Source: Rhizobium favelukesii (GTDB lineage Bacteria; Pseudomonadota; Alphaproteobacteria; Rhizobiales; Rhizobiaceae). From it: DNA of 64,000 bases. Below are positions 26,259 to 36,648 of the stretch, piece after piece. The translations under genes and the position numbers were made by a program. The notes under the pieces were generated by a model, which saw only the letters and a list, made by a program, of their open reading frames with translations, searched no databases and was not told the DNA's origin. The stretch's first letter is position 1; each line of letters starts with the position of its first letter. The stretch covers positions 3,377,001 to 3,441,000 of the forward strand of contig NZ_HG916852.1 of NCBI RefSeq assembly GCF_000577275.2, written 5' to 3'.

Positions 26259-28568
26259 TCAAGCCCGACGTCTCAGGACGTGCACCTCGGCACTCTGATG
26301 CCCCTGGGTCAGCGTGAAGTTCGCCAGCTGTCGGTCCATCTCCACAGCTTCGGTGGCGAGCCGGTGGATCGCTGCAGTGGTCTCCTCGACCATTGCAGCG
26401 TTCTGCTGCGTCATCGCATCCAGCTCGGACACTGCCGTGTTTATCTGCCGCAACGTGTCGGCCTCTTCGCGCGTCGTTTCCATGATCTCGCTGATCTGGC
26501 CGTTGATCGCCTCGACGTGGCTGCCGATCCCCATCAGCGCGTCGCCGGCACGCTCGACGAGAGATACGCCCATTTCCACCTCGCGCGTCGACTTCTGCAG
26601 CAGGCTCGCGATCTCCTTGGCAGCGCTCGACGAACGCTGCGCCAGTTCGCGCACTTCCATGGCAACGACAGCAAAGCCCTTGCCGGATTCGCCGGCACGC
26701 GCTGCCTCGACGCCGGCATTGAGAGCCAAAAGGTTGGTCTGGAAGGCAATCGCGTCGATAACGGCGATGATCGAGTTGATCTGGCGCGACGAGGCCTGGA
26801 TCGCCTCCATAGCGGCAATCGTCTCGCGCATGATCTGGCTGGAGCCGGTCGTCTCCCGCTTGGCATCGCGGGCGATGCGCTCTGCCTGTTCGGCACGCTC
26901 GATCTGAACGCGGACCGACTGGGTGATCGCATCGATTGCGTTTGCAGTCTCGGTGATCGAGGCGGCCTGACGCTCGGTGCGGCCCGCCAGTTCGTCGGCG
27001 CCCGTGCGCATTTCCTCCGAACCCGAGCGCACGGCCATGGAATTGCCGCCGATCGCCGTCATCGTTTCGCTAAGGGCAGCCAGCGCTTCGTTGAAATTGA
27101 TGCGCAGGCTTTCGAGCTCGTTCGGGAAGCGGGTCTCGATCTGATAGGCAAGATCGCCATTGGCAAGGTGATGCAGGCCCTGGTCGACCGCTTGAACGAC
27201 CTCCTGCAATGTCCGGGCTTCCGTCTCGCGCTCGGCCATGTGCTGCTGGCGATCCCGCTCCGCGCGGGCCCGGGTTTCGTTGCTGGCGGCTTCCAGTTCA
27301 CGGCTTTCAACCAGCGACTGCTTGAACCTTGCCAGTGCCTTCGCCATCGTGCCGATCTCGTCGCCGCGGTTCTGGCTGCCGATCTCGACCGCGAGGTTGC
27401 CGTCGGCGACATCGCGGGTGACGCCGGCAAGGCGGGCAAGCGGCGAGAAGAGCCGCTTGGTGATCACCCAGGTCGCCACGGCCATGACGACGAGAACACC
27501 GAAAGCAATCATCGTCAGCAGCGTCGCGATTTCGAGAGAGCCGGCGTTGAGTTCGCTGAGCCGCACGCTTTCCACCACGAGGAAGCGGGAACCCTGATAA
27601 TCGATGCCGCGGACATAGGCCCGCGCCAAGCCATCGGCACGATCGAAGTCGTCGACCGTCATGCCGTTTGCCAAAAGCGCGTCCTTGGCGAATGTGAAAG
27701 GCGCGGTATCGAGCGTGACGAGCTGGCCGCTGGCGTTCACGCCGATAGCTGCGCCGCCATCCGAGATGATCGCCGCCTGTGCTGTGCTGCCGGCGACAAT
27801 TCCCTTGGCGAGAATGCTGGTGATGATGTCCTCACGCACCTTAAAGAGCATGACACCCTTGGCGGCACCAAGCTTGACGATCGGCACGGCGTAGAAGATT
27901 GCCGACTTGCCGCTCGCCGCGTCGACGCGAAGACCGGAAAAGCCCGTCGGCGCGGAATCGTCTGTCGCCTTGGCCGTGTTCTCGATGGCCTTGGCGAAGG
28001 CGAGACCGGCGCCGGTCGACTTCCATGCGTCGGTCTTCAGATTTTCAGCGAAATCGTCGTTCTTTCGGTAGGAGTAGAGAACGTTGCCATCGAGATCGGC
28101 AATCAGCAGGTCGCTGAAGGCGGTGTTCTCGAGATCACGGGCCACCTCGGCCTGCGTCGTCTCATGGTTGGAATAGTAGAAGCCGCTTGGCGCCTCCGGC
28201 TTCATCAGCTTCTCGCGGTGGTCGGCCGGGTTCGGATTGTTGGTGATGAACACCTTCTTCAATTCGGCCCGAGCATCGCCCGAAGTCTTCTCGATGGTCT
28301 TCCAGCCGCTTTTCAGGCTTGTGATCGACATTTGCAGCGCTTCGATGCGCGCAATCGAGTTCGCCTGGTTTTCCAGCTGCTCAAGCTGATCCTGCAGCAT
28401 CTCGCCGCGGAAGATCAGGACGCTTTCCTTTGCCTTGAGGGCCTGTTCGCCGGAAATGCGGCTGCTGGCGAAGTAAGCGAGGACGTTGATGACCGCGATC
28501 GACAGTGCGGTCAGCAGAATGAAGGTGGCGATGACCTTGAAGGACAGGGATTGAAATCTCTGAACCAT
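26259..28568 (-). CDS. Methyl-accepting chemotaxis protein
   Basis: 769 aa transducer. First membrane helix at about residues 11-33 ([22 protein letters not shown]), a long periplasmic sensor of about 325 residues (double-Cache-like size), a second helix near 365-390 ([20 protein letters not shown]), a HAMP domain, a second HAMP-like insert, and the signalling hairpin with [23 protein letters not shown] and [23 protein letters not shown]. No C-terminal CheR/CheB pentapeptide. The ligand is unknown. Isolated from other che genes. Confidence 0.94.
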   Translation of the reverse strand: MVQRFQSLSFKVIATFILLTALSIAVINVLAYFASSRISGEQALKAKESVLIFRGEMLQDQLEQLENQANSIARIEALQMSITSLKSGWKTIEKTSGDARAELKKVFITNNPNPADHREKLMKPEAPSGFYYSNHETTQAEVARDLENTAFSDLLIADLDGNVLYSYRKNDDFAENLKTDAWKSTGAGLAFAKAIENTAKATDDSAPTGFSGLRVDAASGKSAIFYAVPIVKLGAAKGVMLFKVREDIITSILAKGIVAGSTAQAAIISDGGAAIGVNASGQLVTLDTAPFTFAKDALLANGMTVDDFDRADGLARAYVRGIDYQGSRFLVVESVRLSELNAGSLEIATLLTMIAFGVLVVMAVATWVITKRLFSPLARLAGVTRDVADGNLAVEIGSQNRGDEIGTMAKALARFKQSLVESRELEAASNETRARAERDRQQHMAERETEARTLQEVVQAVDQGLHHLANGDLAYQIETRFPNELESLRINFNEALAALSETMTAIGGNSMAVRSGSEEMRTGADELAGRTERQAASITETANAIDAITQSVRVQIERAEQAERIARDAKRETTGSSQIMRETIAAMEAIQASSRQINSIIAVIDAIAFQTNLLALNAGVEAARAGESGKGFAVVAMEVRELAQRSSSAAKEIASLLQKSTREVEMGVSLVERAGDALMGIGSHVEAINGQISEIMETTREEADTLRQINTAVSELDAMTQQNAAMVEETTAAIHRLATEAVEMDRQLANFTLTQGHQSAEVHVLRRRA

Positions 28569-28810
28569 GAACGATGAACCCTTCCGGAACGGCCCTTACC
28601 GGCAGGACGCGGAAACGCCCTGCCGACTGACCTGAAAACAGAGCACGGGAGCCTTGCCTTCTCAGGAAGGGAGCTCCTCTGACATTTTATGGATCAAAAC
28701 TCGGCTACGGAGCTTAAATTGCCGTAAACGGCCGCCCTCAAAAACAAGCAATGTTTTTGTTTTGTTCACTTATCGATGGCAGTTATTTCACGAGTGCAAT
28801 AGGGTGAAGC

Positions 28811-29323
28811 ATGCAAAATACGATTCGCATCATCGGCGTTGATCCGGGCCTGCGCCGCACCGGTTGGGGAATTATCGACACGCTCGGCAACTCCCTGCGC
28901 TTCGTCGCTTCCGGGACTGTCACCTCGGACGGCGACGTGGACCTCGCCTCGCGCCTTTGCCAACTGCACGACGGCCTGGCGGACGTCGTGCATAGCTACA
29001 AGCCGGATGAGGCTGCAGTCGAACAAACCTTCGTCAACAAGGATGCCGTGGCGACACTGAAACTCGGCCAGGCCCGCGGTATTGCCATGCTGGTGCCTGC
29101 CCGTGCCGGATTGCCGGTCGCAGAATACGCTCCAAACGCCGTCAAGAAGGCCGTGATCGGCGTTGGCCACGGCGAGAAGAAACAGATCCACATGATGCTG
29201 AAGATCCTGATGCCGAAGGTCGAGTTCAAGGGCGACGACGCCGCCGACGCGCTCGCGATCGCCATCTGCCACGCCCACAACCGCGGCAGCAGTCGCATTC
29301 GGCAGGCAGCGCTTGCAGGATAA
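28811..29323 (+). CDS. ruvC: Holliday junction resolvase RuvC
   Basis: 170 aa crossover-junction endonuclease. Catalytic acids in [26 protein letters not shown] and [15 protein letters not shown]. Acts with RuvAB. Start ATG 28811. Unusually, a vapBC module (29379-30039) separates it from ruvA. Confidence 0.97.
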   Translation: MQNTIRIIGVDPGLRRTGWGIIDTLGNSLRFVASGTVTSDGDVDLASRLCQLHDGLADVVHSYKPDEAAVEQTFVNKDAVATLKLGQARGIAMLVPARAGLPVAEYAPNAVKKAVIGVGHGEKKQIHMMLKILMPKVEFKGDDAADALAIAICHAHNRGSSRIRQAALAG

Positions 29324-29355
29324 CCTGTTCTTGACTTGTTCTCATTGCATGATAA

Positions 29356-29376
29356 GTAATACCGGAGAGGTATTAC
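29356..29376 (+). repeat. Perfect 8-bp inverted repeat around the vapB ribosome binding site
   Basis: GTAATACC (29356-29363), spacer GGAGA, GGTATTAC (29369-29376). VapB/VapC complexes usually repress through such palindromes. Here the repeat also flanks the Shine-Dalgarno sequence GGAGAGG of the TTG start, so it could act as an RNA hairpin too. Confidence 0.7.
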
Positions 29377-29378
29377 CA

Positions 29379-29642
29379 TTGCGCGTGACTGAAAAAGGCC
29401 AGGTGACTATCCCAAAGGACATCCGCGACCGATTGAACATCGGCCCTGGATCGGAAGTGGATTTCATTGCCGACGACAAGGGCGCCAGGCTGGTTGTCGT
29501 CGCCGACGGCAGATCAGTATCCGAGGCCGACTTCGAAACCTGGCTGAAAAGCGTTTCGGGGACGTTCGACACCGGTGGCATGACTGCGGACGAGTATATC
29601 GAATGGCTTAGGGGACCGCGCGATGACCTCGGTCCTCGTTGA
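29379..29642 (+). CDS. vapB: AbrB-type antitoxin VapB
   Basis: Looped-hinge DNA-binding antitoxin, 87 aa. N-terminus LRVTEKGQVTIPKDIRDRLNIGPGSEVDFIADDKGARLVV is the SpoVT/AbrB fold; the C-terminal half should wrap the toxin. Start: TTG at 29379 with GGAGAGG 8 bases upstream; an ATG at 29349 is possible but poorly placed. Its end overlaps vapC by 20 bases. An upstream TTGACT (29331-29336) may be a -35. Confidence 0.85.
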   Translation: MRVTEKGQVTIPKDIRDRLNIGPGSEVDFIADDKGARLVVVADGRSVSEADFETWLKSVSGTFDTGGMTADEYIEWLRGPRDDLGPR

Positions 29643-30039
29643 CACCAACGTCTTCATCGACGTGTTCGGTCCGGAGACACGTTTCAAGGAATGGTCTTCC
29701 GAGATGATCCTGCGGCTCAGGCCGCAGGCACGGTTCATCCTGACACCGATCGTCTGGGCCGAATTGGCGAGCATGGCGCCAAGCGAAGACGAACTGATGT
29801 TCATGCTGGCGCGTCTCAATCTGGTCCGCGAGGCCTTGCCATTTTCCGCGGCCTACCATGCTGGAATGGCCCATTTCGCCTATCGCCGAGCTGGTGGCCT
29901 GCGCGAGCGAACCCTGCCGGACTTCCTGATCGGGGCGCACGCATCGGTGCGTTCGCACCGCCTGCTGACACGCGATGCCGAGCGCTATCGCGCCTACTTC
30001 CCCTCGCTCGACATCATCTCCCCTGAAACCCATTCCTGA
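29623..30039 (+). CDS. vapC: VapC PIN-domain toxin
   Basis: 138 aa PIN ribonuclease. Catalytic acids: [12 protein letters not shown] (N-terminal Asp), VWAELAS (Glu) and [21 protein letters not shown] (two Asp). Intact. Overlaps vapB by 20 bases, so translation is coupled. Ends 13 bases before ruvA. Confidence 0.9.
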   Translation: MTSVLVDTNVFIDVFGPETRFKEWSSEMILRLRPQARFILTPIVWAELASMAPSEDELMFMLARLNLVREALPFSAAYHAGMAHFAYRRAGGLRERTLPDFLIGAHASVRSHRLLTRDAERYRAYFPSLDIISPETHS

Positions 30040-30052
30040 CGGACTTCCATTT

Positions 30053-30670
30053 ATGATCGGCAAGCTCAAAGGCACCATCGATGAAATCGGCGACGATTAT
30101 GTGCTCGTCGACGTCCACGGCATCTGCTACGTCGCCTTCTGCTCGGCCCGCACCCTGTCGCGGCTCGGCTCTGTTGGCGAGGCCTGCGTGCTTTTCATCG
30201 AAACCTACGTTCGTGAAGACCAGCTGAAGCTCTTCGGCTTCATGACTGCCCTGGAGCGGGAGTGGTTCAACCTCCTGCAAAGCGTTCAGGGCGTCGGTGC
30301 GAAGGTGGCGCTCGCCGTGCTTTCAACGCTGCCGCCGAGCGAACTTGCGACCGCCATCGCGCTGCAGGATCGCACGGCCGTCTCGCGTGCCCAGGGTGTT
30401 GGCCCCAAGGTTGCCGTGCGCATCGTCACCGAACTCAAGAACAAGGCGCCGGCCTTCGCGGGAGAAGCCTCCGGCACCATCGGCCTCAAACAGGAGCTCG
30501 GCGAAGGTGTTGCCGCGGCTCCCGTTGCCGATGCGGTATCCGCGCTGACAAATCTCGGCTATTCGCGTGATCAGGCTGCCAATGCCGTTGCGGCAGCAAT
30601 GAAGACCGCCGGTGAAGGCGCCGATAGCGCCAGGCTGATCCGGCTCGGGTTGAAGGAATTGGCTCGCTGA
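30053..30670 (+). CDS. ruvA: Holliday junction branch migration protein RuvA
   Basis: 205 aa tetrameric DNA-binding subunit. [29 protein letters not shown] is the OB fold; helix-hairpin-helix motifs [14 protein letters not shown] and [17 protein letters not shown] follow; the C-terminal RuvB-binding helices are in [20 protein letters not shown]. Start ATG 30053; the longer frame into vapC is discarded. Confidence 0.97.
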   Translation: MIGKLKGTIDEIGDDYVLVDVHGICYVAFCSARTLSRLGSVGEACVLFIETYVREDQLKLFGFMTALEREWFNLLQSVQGVGAKVALAVLSTLPPSELATAIALQDRTAVSRAQGVGPKVAVRIVTELKNKAPAFAGEASGTIGLKQELGEGVAAAPVADAVSALTNLGYSRDQAANAVAAAMKTAGEGADSARLIRLGLKELAR

Positions 30671-30749
30671 TCCATCTGCCCGGGCGGGTGCCAAAGCCGC
30701 CCGCTTGGTGTATTGGTCGCGAGCGTTTGAAGATTGGGAAAATGCCAGC

Positions 30750-31790
30750 ATGAGTGAAGCCGCGCGCCTGATATCCTCGCAAAAGCGAGGCGAAGACCTG
30801 GATGTGACGCTGCGGCCGCAATCGCTTGACGAGTTCACTGGCCAGGCGGAGGCGCGCGCGAACCTGAAGGTCTTCATCGAGGCTGCGAAGAACCGTGGCG
30901 AAGCACTCGACCACGTGCTTTTCGTCGGCCCACCCGGGCTCGGCAAGACGACGCTCGCGCAGATCATGGCGAAGGAACTTGGCGTCAATTTCCGCTCGAC
31001 CTCCGGCCCGGTGATCGCCAAGGCAGGCGATCTTGCGGCCCTCCTGACCAATCTCGAAGAGCGTGACGTGCTCTTCATCGACGAAATCCACCGGCTCAAC
31101 CCGGCTGTCGAAGAAATTCTCTATCCCGCAATGGAGGATTTTCAGCTCGACCTTATCATCGGCGAGGGCCCCGCAGCACGCTCGGTCAAGATCGACCTGT
31201 CGAAGTTCACCCTCGTTGCCGCGACAACGCGCCTTGGCCTGCTGACCACGCCGCTGCGTGACCGCTTTGGCATTCCCGTCCGTCTGAGCTTCTACACCGT
31301 CGAGGAACTGGAGCTGATCGTTCGTCGTGGCGCACGCCTGATGAACCTTCCCATGACCGACGAGGGCGCGCGCGAAATTGCCCGGCGAGCCCGCGGCACG
31401 CCACGCATTGCCGGTCGCCTGCTGCGCCGGGTGCGCGATTTTGCTGAAGTGGCCAAGGCCGAGGCTGTCACCCGCGAGATCGCCGACGAGGCGCTGACAC
31501 GGCTCCTCGTCGACAATATGGGCCTCGATCAGCTCGACAAGCGTTATCTCAACATGATCGCGGTCAATTTCGGCGGCGGCCCCGTCGGTATCGAAACCAT
31601 CGCCGCAGGCCTTTCCGAGCCGCGCGATGCGATCGAGGACATCATCGAGCCCTATATGATACAGCAGGGTTTCATCCAGCGTACTCCACGCGGCCGCGTC
31701 CTGACCGCGACGGCCTGGAAGCATCTCGGCATGCAGCCTCCCAAGGATCTCGAGGCCGCACAGTTTCGGTTGTTCCAGGAAGACGACTGA
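30750..31790 (+). CDS. ruvB: Holliday junction helicase RuvB
   Basis: 346 aa AAA+ motor. Walker [10 protein letters not shown], Walker [12 protein letters not shown], sensor region [17 protein letters not shown], and a C-terminal winged helix ending [13 protein letters not shown]. Start ATG 30750 ([18 protein letters not shown]); 79 bases after ruvA. Confidence 0.98.
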   Translation: MSEAARLISSQKRGEDLDVTLRPQSLDEFTGQAEARANLKVFIEAAKNRGEALDHVLFVGPPGLGKTTLAQIMAKELGVNFRSTSGPVIAKAGDLAALLTNLEERDVLFIDEIHRLNPAVEEILYPAMEDFQLDLIIGEGPAARSVKIDLSKFTLVAATTRLGLLTTPLRDRFGIPVRLSFYTVEELELIVRRGARLMNLPMTDEGAREIARRARGTPRIAGRLLRRVRDFAEVAKAEAVTREIADEALTRLLVDNMGLDQLDKRYLNMIAVNFGGGPVGIETIAAGLSEPRDAIEDIIEPYMIQQGFIQRTPRGRVLTATAWKHLGMQPPKDLEAAQFRLFQEDD

Positions 31791-31838
31791 GGCTTGCGGA
31801 GCTATTCGGGTGGCGCCGTCAAGAATGGGAGTTATCTG

Positions 31839-32402
31839 ATGCCGACGTTCGACCCGTGCAGGACCGCCCGCAAGCTCGCCTACAACAACGCGCTCGCAAA
31901 CCACCGGCTGCATGACGCCTGCCGCCGCTTGATGCCCGGGGAGTTCGAGGCTGTTCGAGCAAGTTTCTTTCCGTCGATCAAGGCAACGCTCAACCACAGT
32001 CTGACGGTCGATTGGTTTTACGTTGATGCGCTGGAAGGCGGCACGTTGGGGCCGTCGGCCTGGGACATCGAGGAGCCGTTCGACGACATCGCAACGCTTG
32101 CGACCGAACAGGCCAAAGTCGATCGCCGGCTGGTCGCACTCTGCGAAGCGGCGACCCCGGAAAAGCTGGCGTCGGTGACCGAGATCCATCGCACCGAACG
32201 CATCCAGCGCGAGCGGATGGAAGACGTTTTGAACCATCTGTTCCAGCACCAGACACATCACCGCGGTCAGGTTCACGCGATGTTGGCGGGAACGAGCGTG
32301 CGCCCGCCACAGCTCGACGAATTCATCGTCGCAGACGACAGTCGCTTTCGGAGCGGCGATATCGCCGCCCTCGGCTGGAGTGAAGACGACTTGATGCGCT
32401 AG
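31839..32402 (+). CDS. DinB-family protein
   Basis: 187 aa four-helix bundle of the DinB/YfiT metal-binding superfamily. Likely ligands: His in KATLNHSLTVDWFY and the pair in LFQHQTHHRGQVHAML. GGGAG lies 8 bases before the ATG 31839. 48 bases downstream of ruvB, same strand, so possibly damage-regulated with it. The biochemical role is unknown. Confidence 0.85.
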   Translation: MPTFDPCRTARKLAYNNALANHRLHDACRRLMPGEFEAVRASFFPSIKATLNHSLTVDWFYVDALEGGTLGPSAWDIEEPFDDIATLATEQAKVDRRLVALCEAATPEKLASVTEIHRTERIQRERMEDVLNHLFQHQTHHRGQVHAMLAGTSVRPPQLDEFIVADDSRFRSGDIAALGWSEDDLMR

Positions 32403-32425
32403 AACGTTAAGGCGCGCGACGCGCC

Positions 32426-33808
32426 CTAGTCCTGCAGTCGCGTCTTCAGCCCGTCGATGATCGTCTTGGTCAAGAGGTCATAGTTCTCATCGAAGTGGTG
32501 GTCGCCGGCAAGAGCGATCACATCGACACCGCTGTCCTTGAGGTCAGGACAAGCCACCTCGTCGTCATCTTCCTTGCCGTAGATGCACTGGACGATCTTC
32601 GGATCGAGCTTCTTCAGGTCATCAACCGGGTCGCCACCGGCACCTTCCGTCTTCTGGCCGAGCCAGCCCATGACTGAGATCTGGTAATCGACCTCGTGCG
32701 AGAGGGACAGCAGCGACATCTGCGTGACAGCTGTCTTGGCGGCTGGCTTCAGTCGCGAATAGGCGGCAGGCACGACGTCGGCGCCGAAGGAATAGCCGAT
32801 GAGCAGAACGTGCTTCACCTTCCACTGCTTTCGATAAAGCTCGATAATCTTGCCGAGATCGTCGGCCGTTTGCTGCGGCTCCCGTTGCGACCAGAAATAA
32901 TGAAGCGAGTCGACGCCGACCACAGGGATGCCCTGCTTCTGAAGCGAGGCACCAACCTCCTTGTCGATGTCGCGCCAGCCGCCGTCACCGGAAAAGATGA
33001 CCGCCATCGTGTCGAAGGCCGGCTTGGCATCCAGAATGGTGAGCGGCAGGCCGAGCGGATTGTCGGCACTGCCGGAAGCGTCGATCAGGTCCGAGAGCGT
33101 TTCGCCGAGCGTCGTCTGTGCATTGTCCGCGGAGTCGCGGATCTCGATGTCGGAATGCTGCTTCTTGAGCTCCTCGACGTGGGCGCGCCCGTCCTTGCTT
33201 GCTGAGGCCGTGAACGACGCGATGATCGGGTCCGGCAGCGATGTATCGCTCAGCCCATAGATCATGCGATCGCCGACCGTCTGCTTCTTGGCCGGCGTGC
33301 AGAGCTCCTTGGTAAGCGGGATGCCCGCAACCGGATCGATCGCCAGCGTCTGGCCGATGGTCGCATCCGGGGTCTGTGCAGCAATCGCCAGTGCCAGCGC
33401 GCCGCCCTCGCCGACGCCGGCAACGATCGGTAGATGGTATGCGCTGTTGCCCGCTGCGCGCTGGACCTGCTGGCTCAGCGATTCGATATCGGACACCATA
33501 TAGATGCAGCCGTCATTCTGGCTGACGTCGTCGTTTCTGAGCGCATCCATATAGGACGCGAAGTCGATGCCGATGACGACGGTCCCTTGTTCGACAAGCC
33601 GGTCGGCCTCCGCCTTCTCGTTGTCGCCCCAGCCGGCGCCATCCGATATCAGCACGACGGCCCCTTTGACGTCACCGTCGGGAAGGAAGATGTGTGGTGA
33701 AGGAATTAGTCCGGTTTCGAAGCTCTGCGTCGTCTCGGTCGCCGCCATTGCCGCCGGAACGAACAGTGACAGGGCGCAGACGGCTGCAAGAAGGTGTCTT
33801 TTCATCAT
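32426..33808 (-). CDS. acvB: AcvB/AtvA (VirJ-family) periplasmic hydrolase
   Basis: 460 aa. Signal peptide MMKRHLLAAVCALSLFVPAAMA, then two alpha/beta-hydrolase-like halves. The second half carries the nucleophile motif GYSFGAD (338-344, Ser340) and a late GDHHFDENY with the likely His. The first half keeps a degenerate copy (AGVGEGGAL). Known Agrobacterium AcvB hydrolyses lysyl-phosphatidylglycerol; the rhizobial partner is lpiA, whose stop overlaps this start (ATGA). GAGGA is just upstream. Confidence 0.9.
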   Translation of the reverse strand: MMKRHLLAAVCALSLFVPAAMAATETTQSFETGLIPSPHIFLPDGDVKGAVVLISDGAGWGDNEKAEADRLVEQGTVVIGIDFASYMDALRNDDVSQNDGCIYMVSDIESLSQQVQRAAGNSAYHLPIVAGVGEGGALALAIAAQTPDATIGQTLAIDPVAGIPLTKELCTPAKKQTVGDRMIYGLSDTSLPDPIIASFTASASKDGRAHVEELKKQHSDIEIRDSADNAQTTLGETLSDLIDASGSADNPLGLPLTILDAKPAFDTMAVIFSGDGGWRDIDKEVGASLQKQGIPVVGVDSLHYFWSQREPQQTADDLGKIIELYRKQWKVKHVLLIGYSFGADVVPAAYSRLKPAAKTAVTQMSLLSLSHEVDYQISVMGWLGQKTEGAGGDPVDDLKKLDPKIVQCIYGKEDDDEVACPDLKDSGVDVIALAGDHHFDENYDLLTKTIIDGLKTRLQD

Positions 33809-36408
33809 TTCCTCACTACCCCTCTCAATCCGCCGCCGATCAGGAATGTTGCGTCCATCAGAGCGATCATCGGATTGCCTCCACCCGAAACCGCAAGATA
33901 CCGCGGATGCCATTGCGGATGAAACTTTGATTTGAAAGCCCTGAGGCCTTTGAAGTTATAAAATCGCTCGCCGTGCTCGAAGACGGTGCTGCCGATACGA
34001 TCCCATACCGGCGCCATCTCGCGCTTCGACATGCCCGAGAGCGGCGCCATACCGAGATTGAAATGCGAAAACCCTTGGTCGCGCAGGTATTCCATGATCT
34101 GGACGAAGAGAAAGTCCATCGACCCCTTCGGCGCATCCGGCGAGAAGCGCATCAGGTCGATGGTCCCCTCATCCTTCGCCACCGTTATCAGGATATTGGC
34201 GAAAGCGACAATCTTGCCTTCACGCTTCAGGATGCCAACCGGCTGAGCAACAATATAGTCAGGATCGAACGCACCCAGCGAGAAGCCCTTCTCCTTGGCA
34301 TTGTGATCCTCGAGCCAGGCATTCGAAACCGCCGCAAGCTCATCCATCGCCGCCGGAACATTTTCAGGCGCGATCACCTCGAATTCAAGGCCGTCACGTT
34401 GCGCACGGCTCGCCGTTTGCCGCAGGTTTGCCCACTTGCCACCTTTCATCTCGAACGTTTTCAGATCGGCAACAGCGAGCTCGCCCAGTTTGAATGCGCG
34501 CAGCCCCGCATCGGCACAGTGGGAAAGAAGCGCCGGCGAGATCTGGTAGAAGACCGCGCGGCATCCGGCGGCGCGTGCAGACTCCACGAAACGCCAGACC
34601 AGCTCCGGAATGGCGCTGCGCTCACCGATCGGATCGAAGAGAGCGATCCATGAGCGTCCCTGCCTTCCGTACATGATGAAGGCATCGCCTTTCTCGGAGA
34701 ACATGATGCTCTTGTCGCCCATGCGCACCAGATTGGCGTCGGCATAACGCTGTTTCTCGACGATATCGACCGCCCGCTGCAAGGCGTCCGTTGACGCAGG
34801 CTCCGGCTTGACCGCCACCGGACGAAGCAGACTGAAAATCGCAATCGCCGAGGAAATGATGGAGATGCCGAGTACGGCGCGCAAACCTCGCGGCGCTTCG
34901 CCGGCGAATTCGAACTGCCACCAGAGCTCGCTGGAGTACTCGACGTCGCGGTAGACAAAGAGCAGGATCACGATCGCACCGACGCAGATGACGGCGATGG
35001 CCATCAGCCACGAGGCCGTCAGCGTCTGGTTGAGAAGAGACGCATGTCTGCGGAACAAACGGCGGCTGACGAAGAGGCCAAAGATCAGGAAGCCGAGGAA
35101 ACATGCCTCAACCAGCGCAATCGCCTTCAGGAGAGACAGCGTCAGCGCCGCTGCGGCCGACAGGATCGACACCCACCAGGCACCGTCGAGCTTCTGCCCG
35201 AGTCCCCGTGCGGCAACGACCAGTGCCAGTCCGAGCAAGCTCGACAGGAAATGCGCGCCTTCGACGATTGGCAGCGGCAGGTAGTTCGCAAGGAATTCGA
35301 GATTCTGGTCCGGCGTTGGCGTCACGCTCGAGAAGACCAGCATGACGCCGAGGAGCAGCGACAGCGTCGAGAGCAACTGCGGCATCAACCGGATGCCGAT
35401 CCTGCGGATGCCTGACGCAACCGGGTGATCTGCAAACCGGCGAAGCTCGGTCGCCGACACCGCAAGCACGGCGATCAGCAGCGGCAGAACATGGTAGATC
35501 AGGCGATAGAGCACCAGCGAGCCAAGCACCGCGTCGATGTTCACAGCACTGCCAAGCGAAGCGATGATAACGGTCTCGAACACGCCGAGACCGGCCGGCA
35601 CGTGGCTCAAGACACCAAGGCCAACGGCGATCGCATAGACCGCCAGGAACACCGGCCAGCTTATCGCGGCCTGTGGCAGCAAGACATAGAGGACAGTCGC
35701 CGAGGCGGCGATGTCGAAGGCGGTGACCAGGAACTGCCGCGACCAGGTGCGTGAATCCGGCAGCCGGATCTCGACCGGACCAAGGTGGATCGCGCGCCCG
35801 TCGCGCCCCATGAACATGATGACGCCAAGGCCGGCGATGACTGCACCGGCCAACAGCCGCAGGGTAAGGCTACCGACATTGATCAGAGGCGCAATCTCGT
35901 CGGCAATGATCAGGAGCGCGATTGCCGCGACCCCTGCAAGCCCGAGCCCGAATGACAGCGTCACGAACGCAATGACGCGCCCGATCTCCTCAGGCGTCAA
36001 ACCGAGGCGCGAATAGGCGCGGTACCGGATTGCACCGCCGCTCAATGCCCCGAAACCTGCGGTGTTGCCCACCGCATAGGCGCTGAAGCCGGTTAGCGCC
36101 ACCTGCGGAAACGGCAGCTTGCGGCCGACATATTCGATGGCGTTCACGTCATAGAAGACAAGGGCGAGGAAGCTCAGGCCCGTAAAGACCAGCGCAAGCA
36201 CGATTGAGCTGGCCTTTGTATCGGCCAGTGCCCGAACCACGTCGTCGTAACGCACTTCGTTCGTCAGCTGAACGATCGCAAAGCCGACGAGACAGAAGAG
36301 CGCGAGCGTCGCCAATGCCGTCAGGAGCGCGCGGTAGCGCCTGAACAATCCACGCATCGAAGATTCGTCGGCGCCTTCGATTTCTTCCAAATTGCCGTGC
36401 CCCGCCAT
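33805..36408 (-). CDS. lpiA: Lysyl-phosphatidylglycerol synthase LpiA (MprF family)
   Basis: 867 aa. The N-terminal two thirds is a multi-helix flippase domain (for example GFSAYAVGNTAGFGALSGGAIRYRAY and LGVLSHVPAGLGVFETV); the C-terminal 300 residues are the GNAT-like lysyltransferase (DUF2156), with FSHFNLGMAPLSGMSKREMAPVWDRIGSTVFEHG. Adds lysine from Lys-tRNA to phosphatidylglycerol, lowering surface charge; acid-inducible in Rhizobium tropici. Start at 36408; a later ATG at 36354 (MRGLFRRYR) is possible. Operon with acvB. Confidence 0.93.
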   Translation of the reverse strand: MAGHGNLEEIEGADESSMRGLFRRYRALLTALATLALFCLVGFAIVQLTNEVRYDDVVRALADTKASSIVLALVFTGLSFLALVFYDVNAIEYVGRKLPFPQVALTGFSAYAVGNTAGFGALSGGAIRYRAYSRLGLTPEEIGRVIAFVTLSFGLGLAGVAAIALLIIADEIAPLINVGSLTLRLLAGAVIAGLGVIMFMGRDGRAIHLGPVEIRLPDSRTWSRQFLVTAFDIAASATVLYVLLPQAAISWPVFLAVYAIAVGLGVLSHVPAGLGVFETVIIASLGSAVNIDAVLGSLVLYRLIYHVLPLLIAVLAVSATELRRFADHPVASGIRRIGIRLMPQLLSTLSLLLGVMLVFSSVTPTPDQNLEFLANYLPLPIVEGAHFLSSLLGLALVVAARGLGQKLDGAWWVSILSAAAALTLSLLKAIALVEACFLGFLIFGLFVSRRLFRRHASLLNQTLTASWLMAIAVICVGAIVILLFVYRDVEYSSELWWQFEFAGEAPRGLRAVLGISIISSAIAIFSLLRPVAVKPEPASTDALQRAVDIVEKQRYADANLVRMGDKSIMFSEKGDAFIMYGRQGRSWIALFDPIGERSAIPELVWRFVESARAAGCRAVFYQISPALLSHCADAGLRAFKLGELAVADLKTFEMKGGKWANLRQTASRAQRDGLEFEVIAPENVPAAMDELAAVSNAWLEDHNAKEKGFSLGAFDPDYIVAQPVGILKREGKIVAFANILITVAKDEGTIDLMRFSPDAPKGSMDFLFVQIMEYLRDQGFSHFNLGMAPLSGMSKREMAPVWDRIGSTVFEHGERFYNFKGLRAFKSKFHPQWHPRYLAVSGGGNPMIALMDATFLIGGGLRGVVRK

Positions 36409-36648
36409 CTCGTACCGTCGCCATATCCCAGTTCAGCGGGAATCATCTTCGAGACACGTAACATGGGCGGCCCGTAAGCTCTATGAACGCCTGTCCGACC
36501 CTGACCCGCCGCTGTCGCCTGCTTCGTCTCCAATTGGGGCAAATTTGGCGCAGGGCGCGCCCGCGCACATTGCAATTTCGTAACGTTGACGGGGCTGGGG
36601 CGGCAATAAGAGAATTGCGCAAGCTCGGCTCGGTCCGACAGTCGAACG

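Noticed and set aside
26175..28577. An 800-codon open frame on the plus strand
   Set aside because: It is the exact antisense shadow of the chemoreceptor gene; GC-rich codon bias keeps the opposite frame open. No family resemblance.
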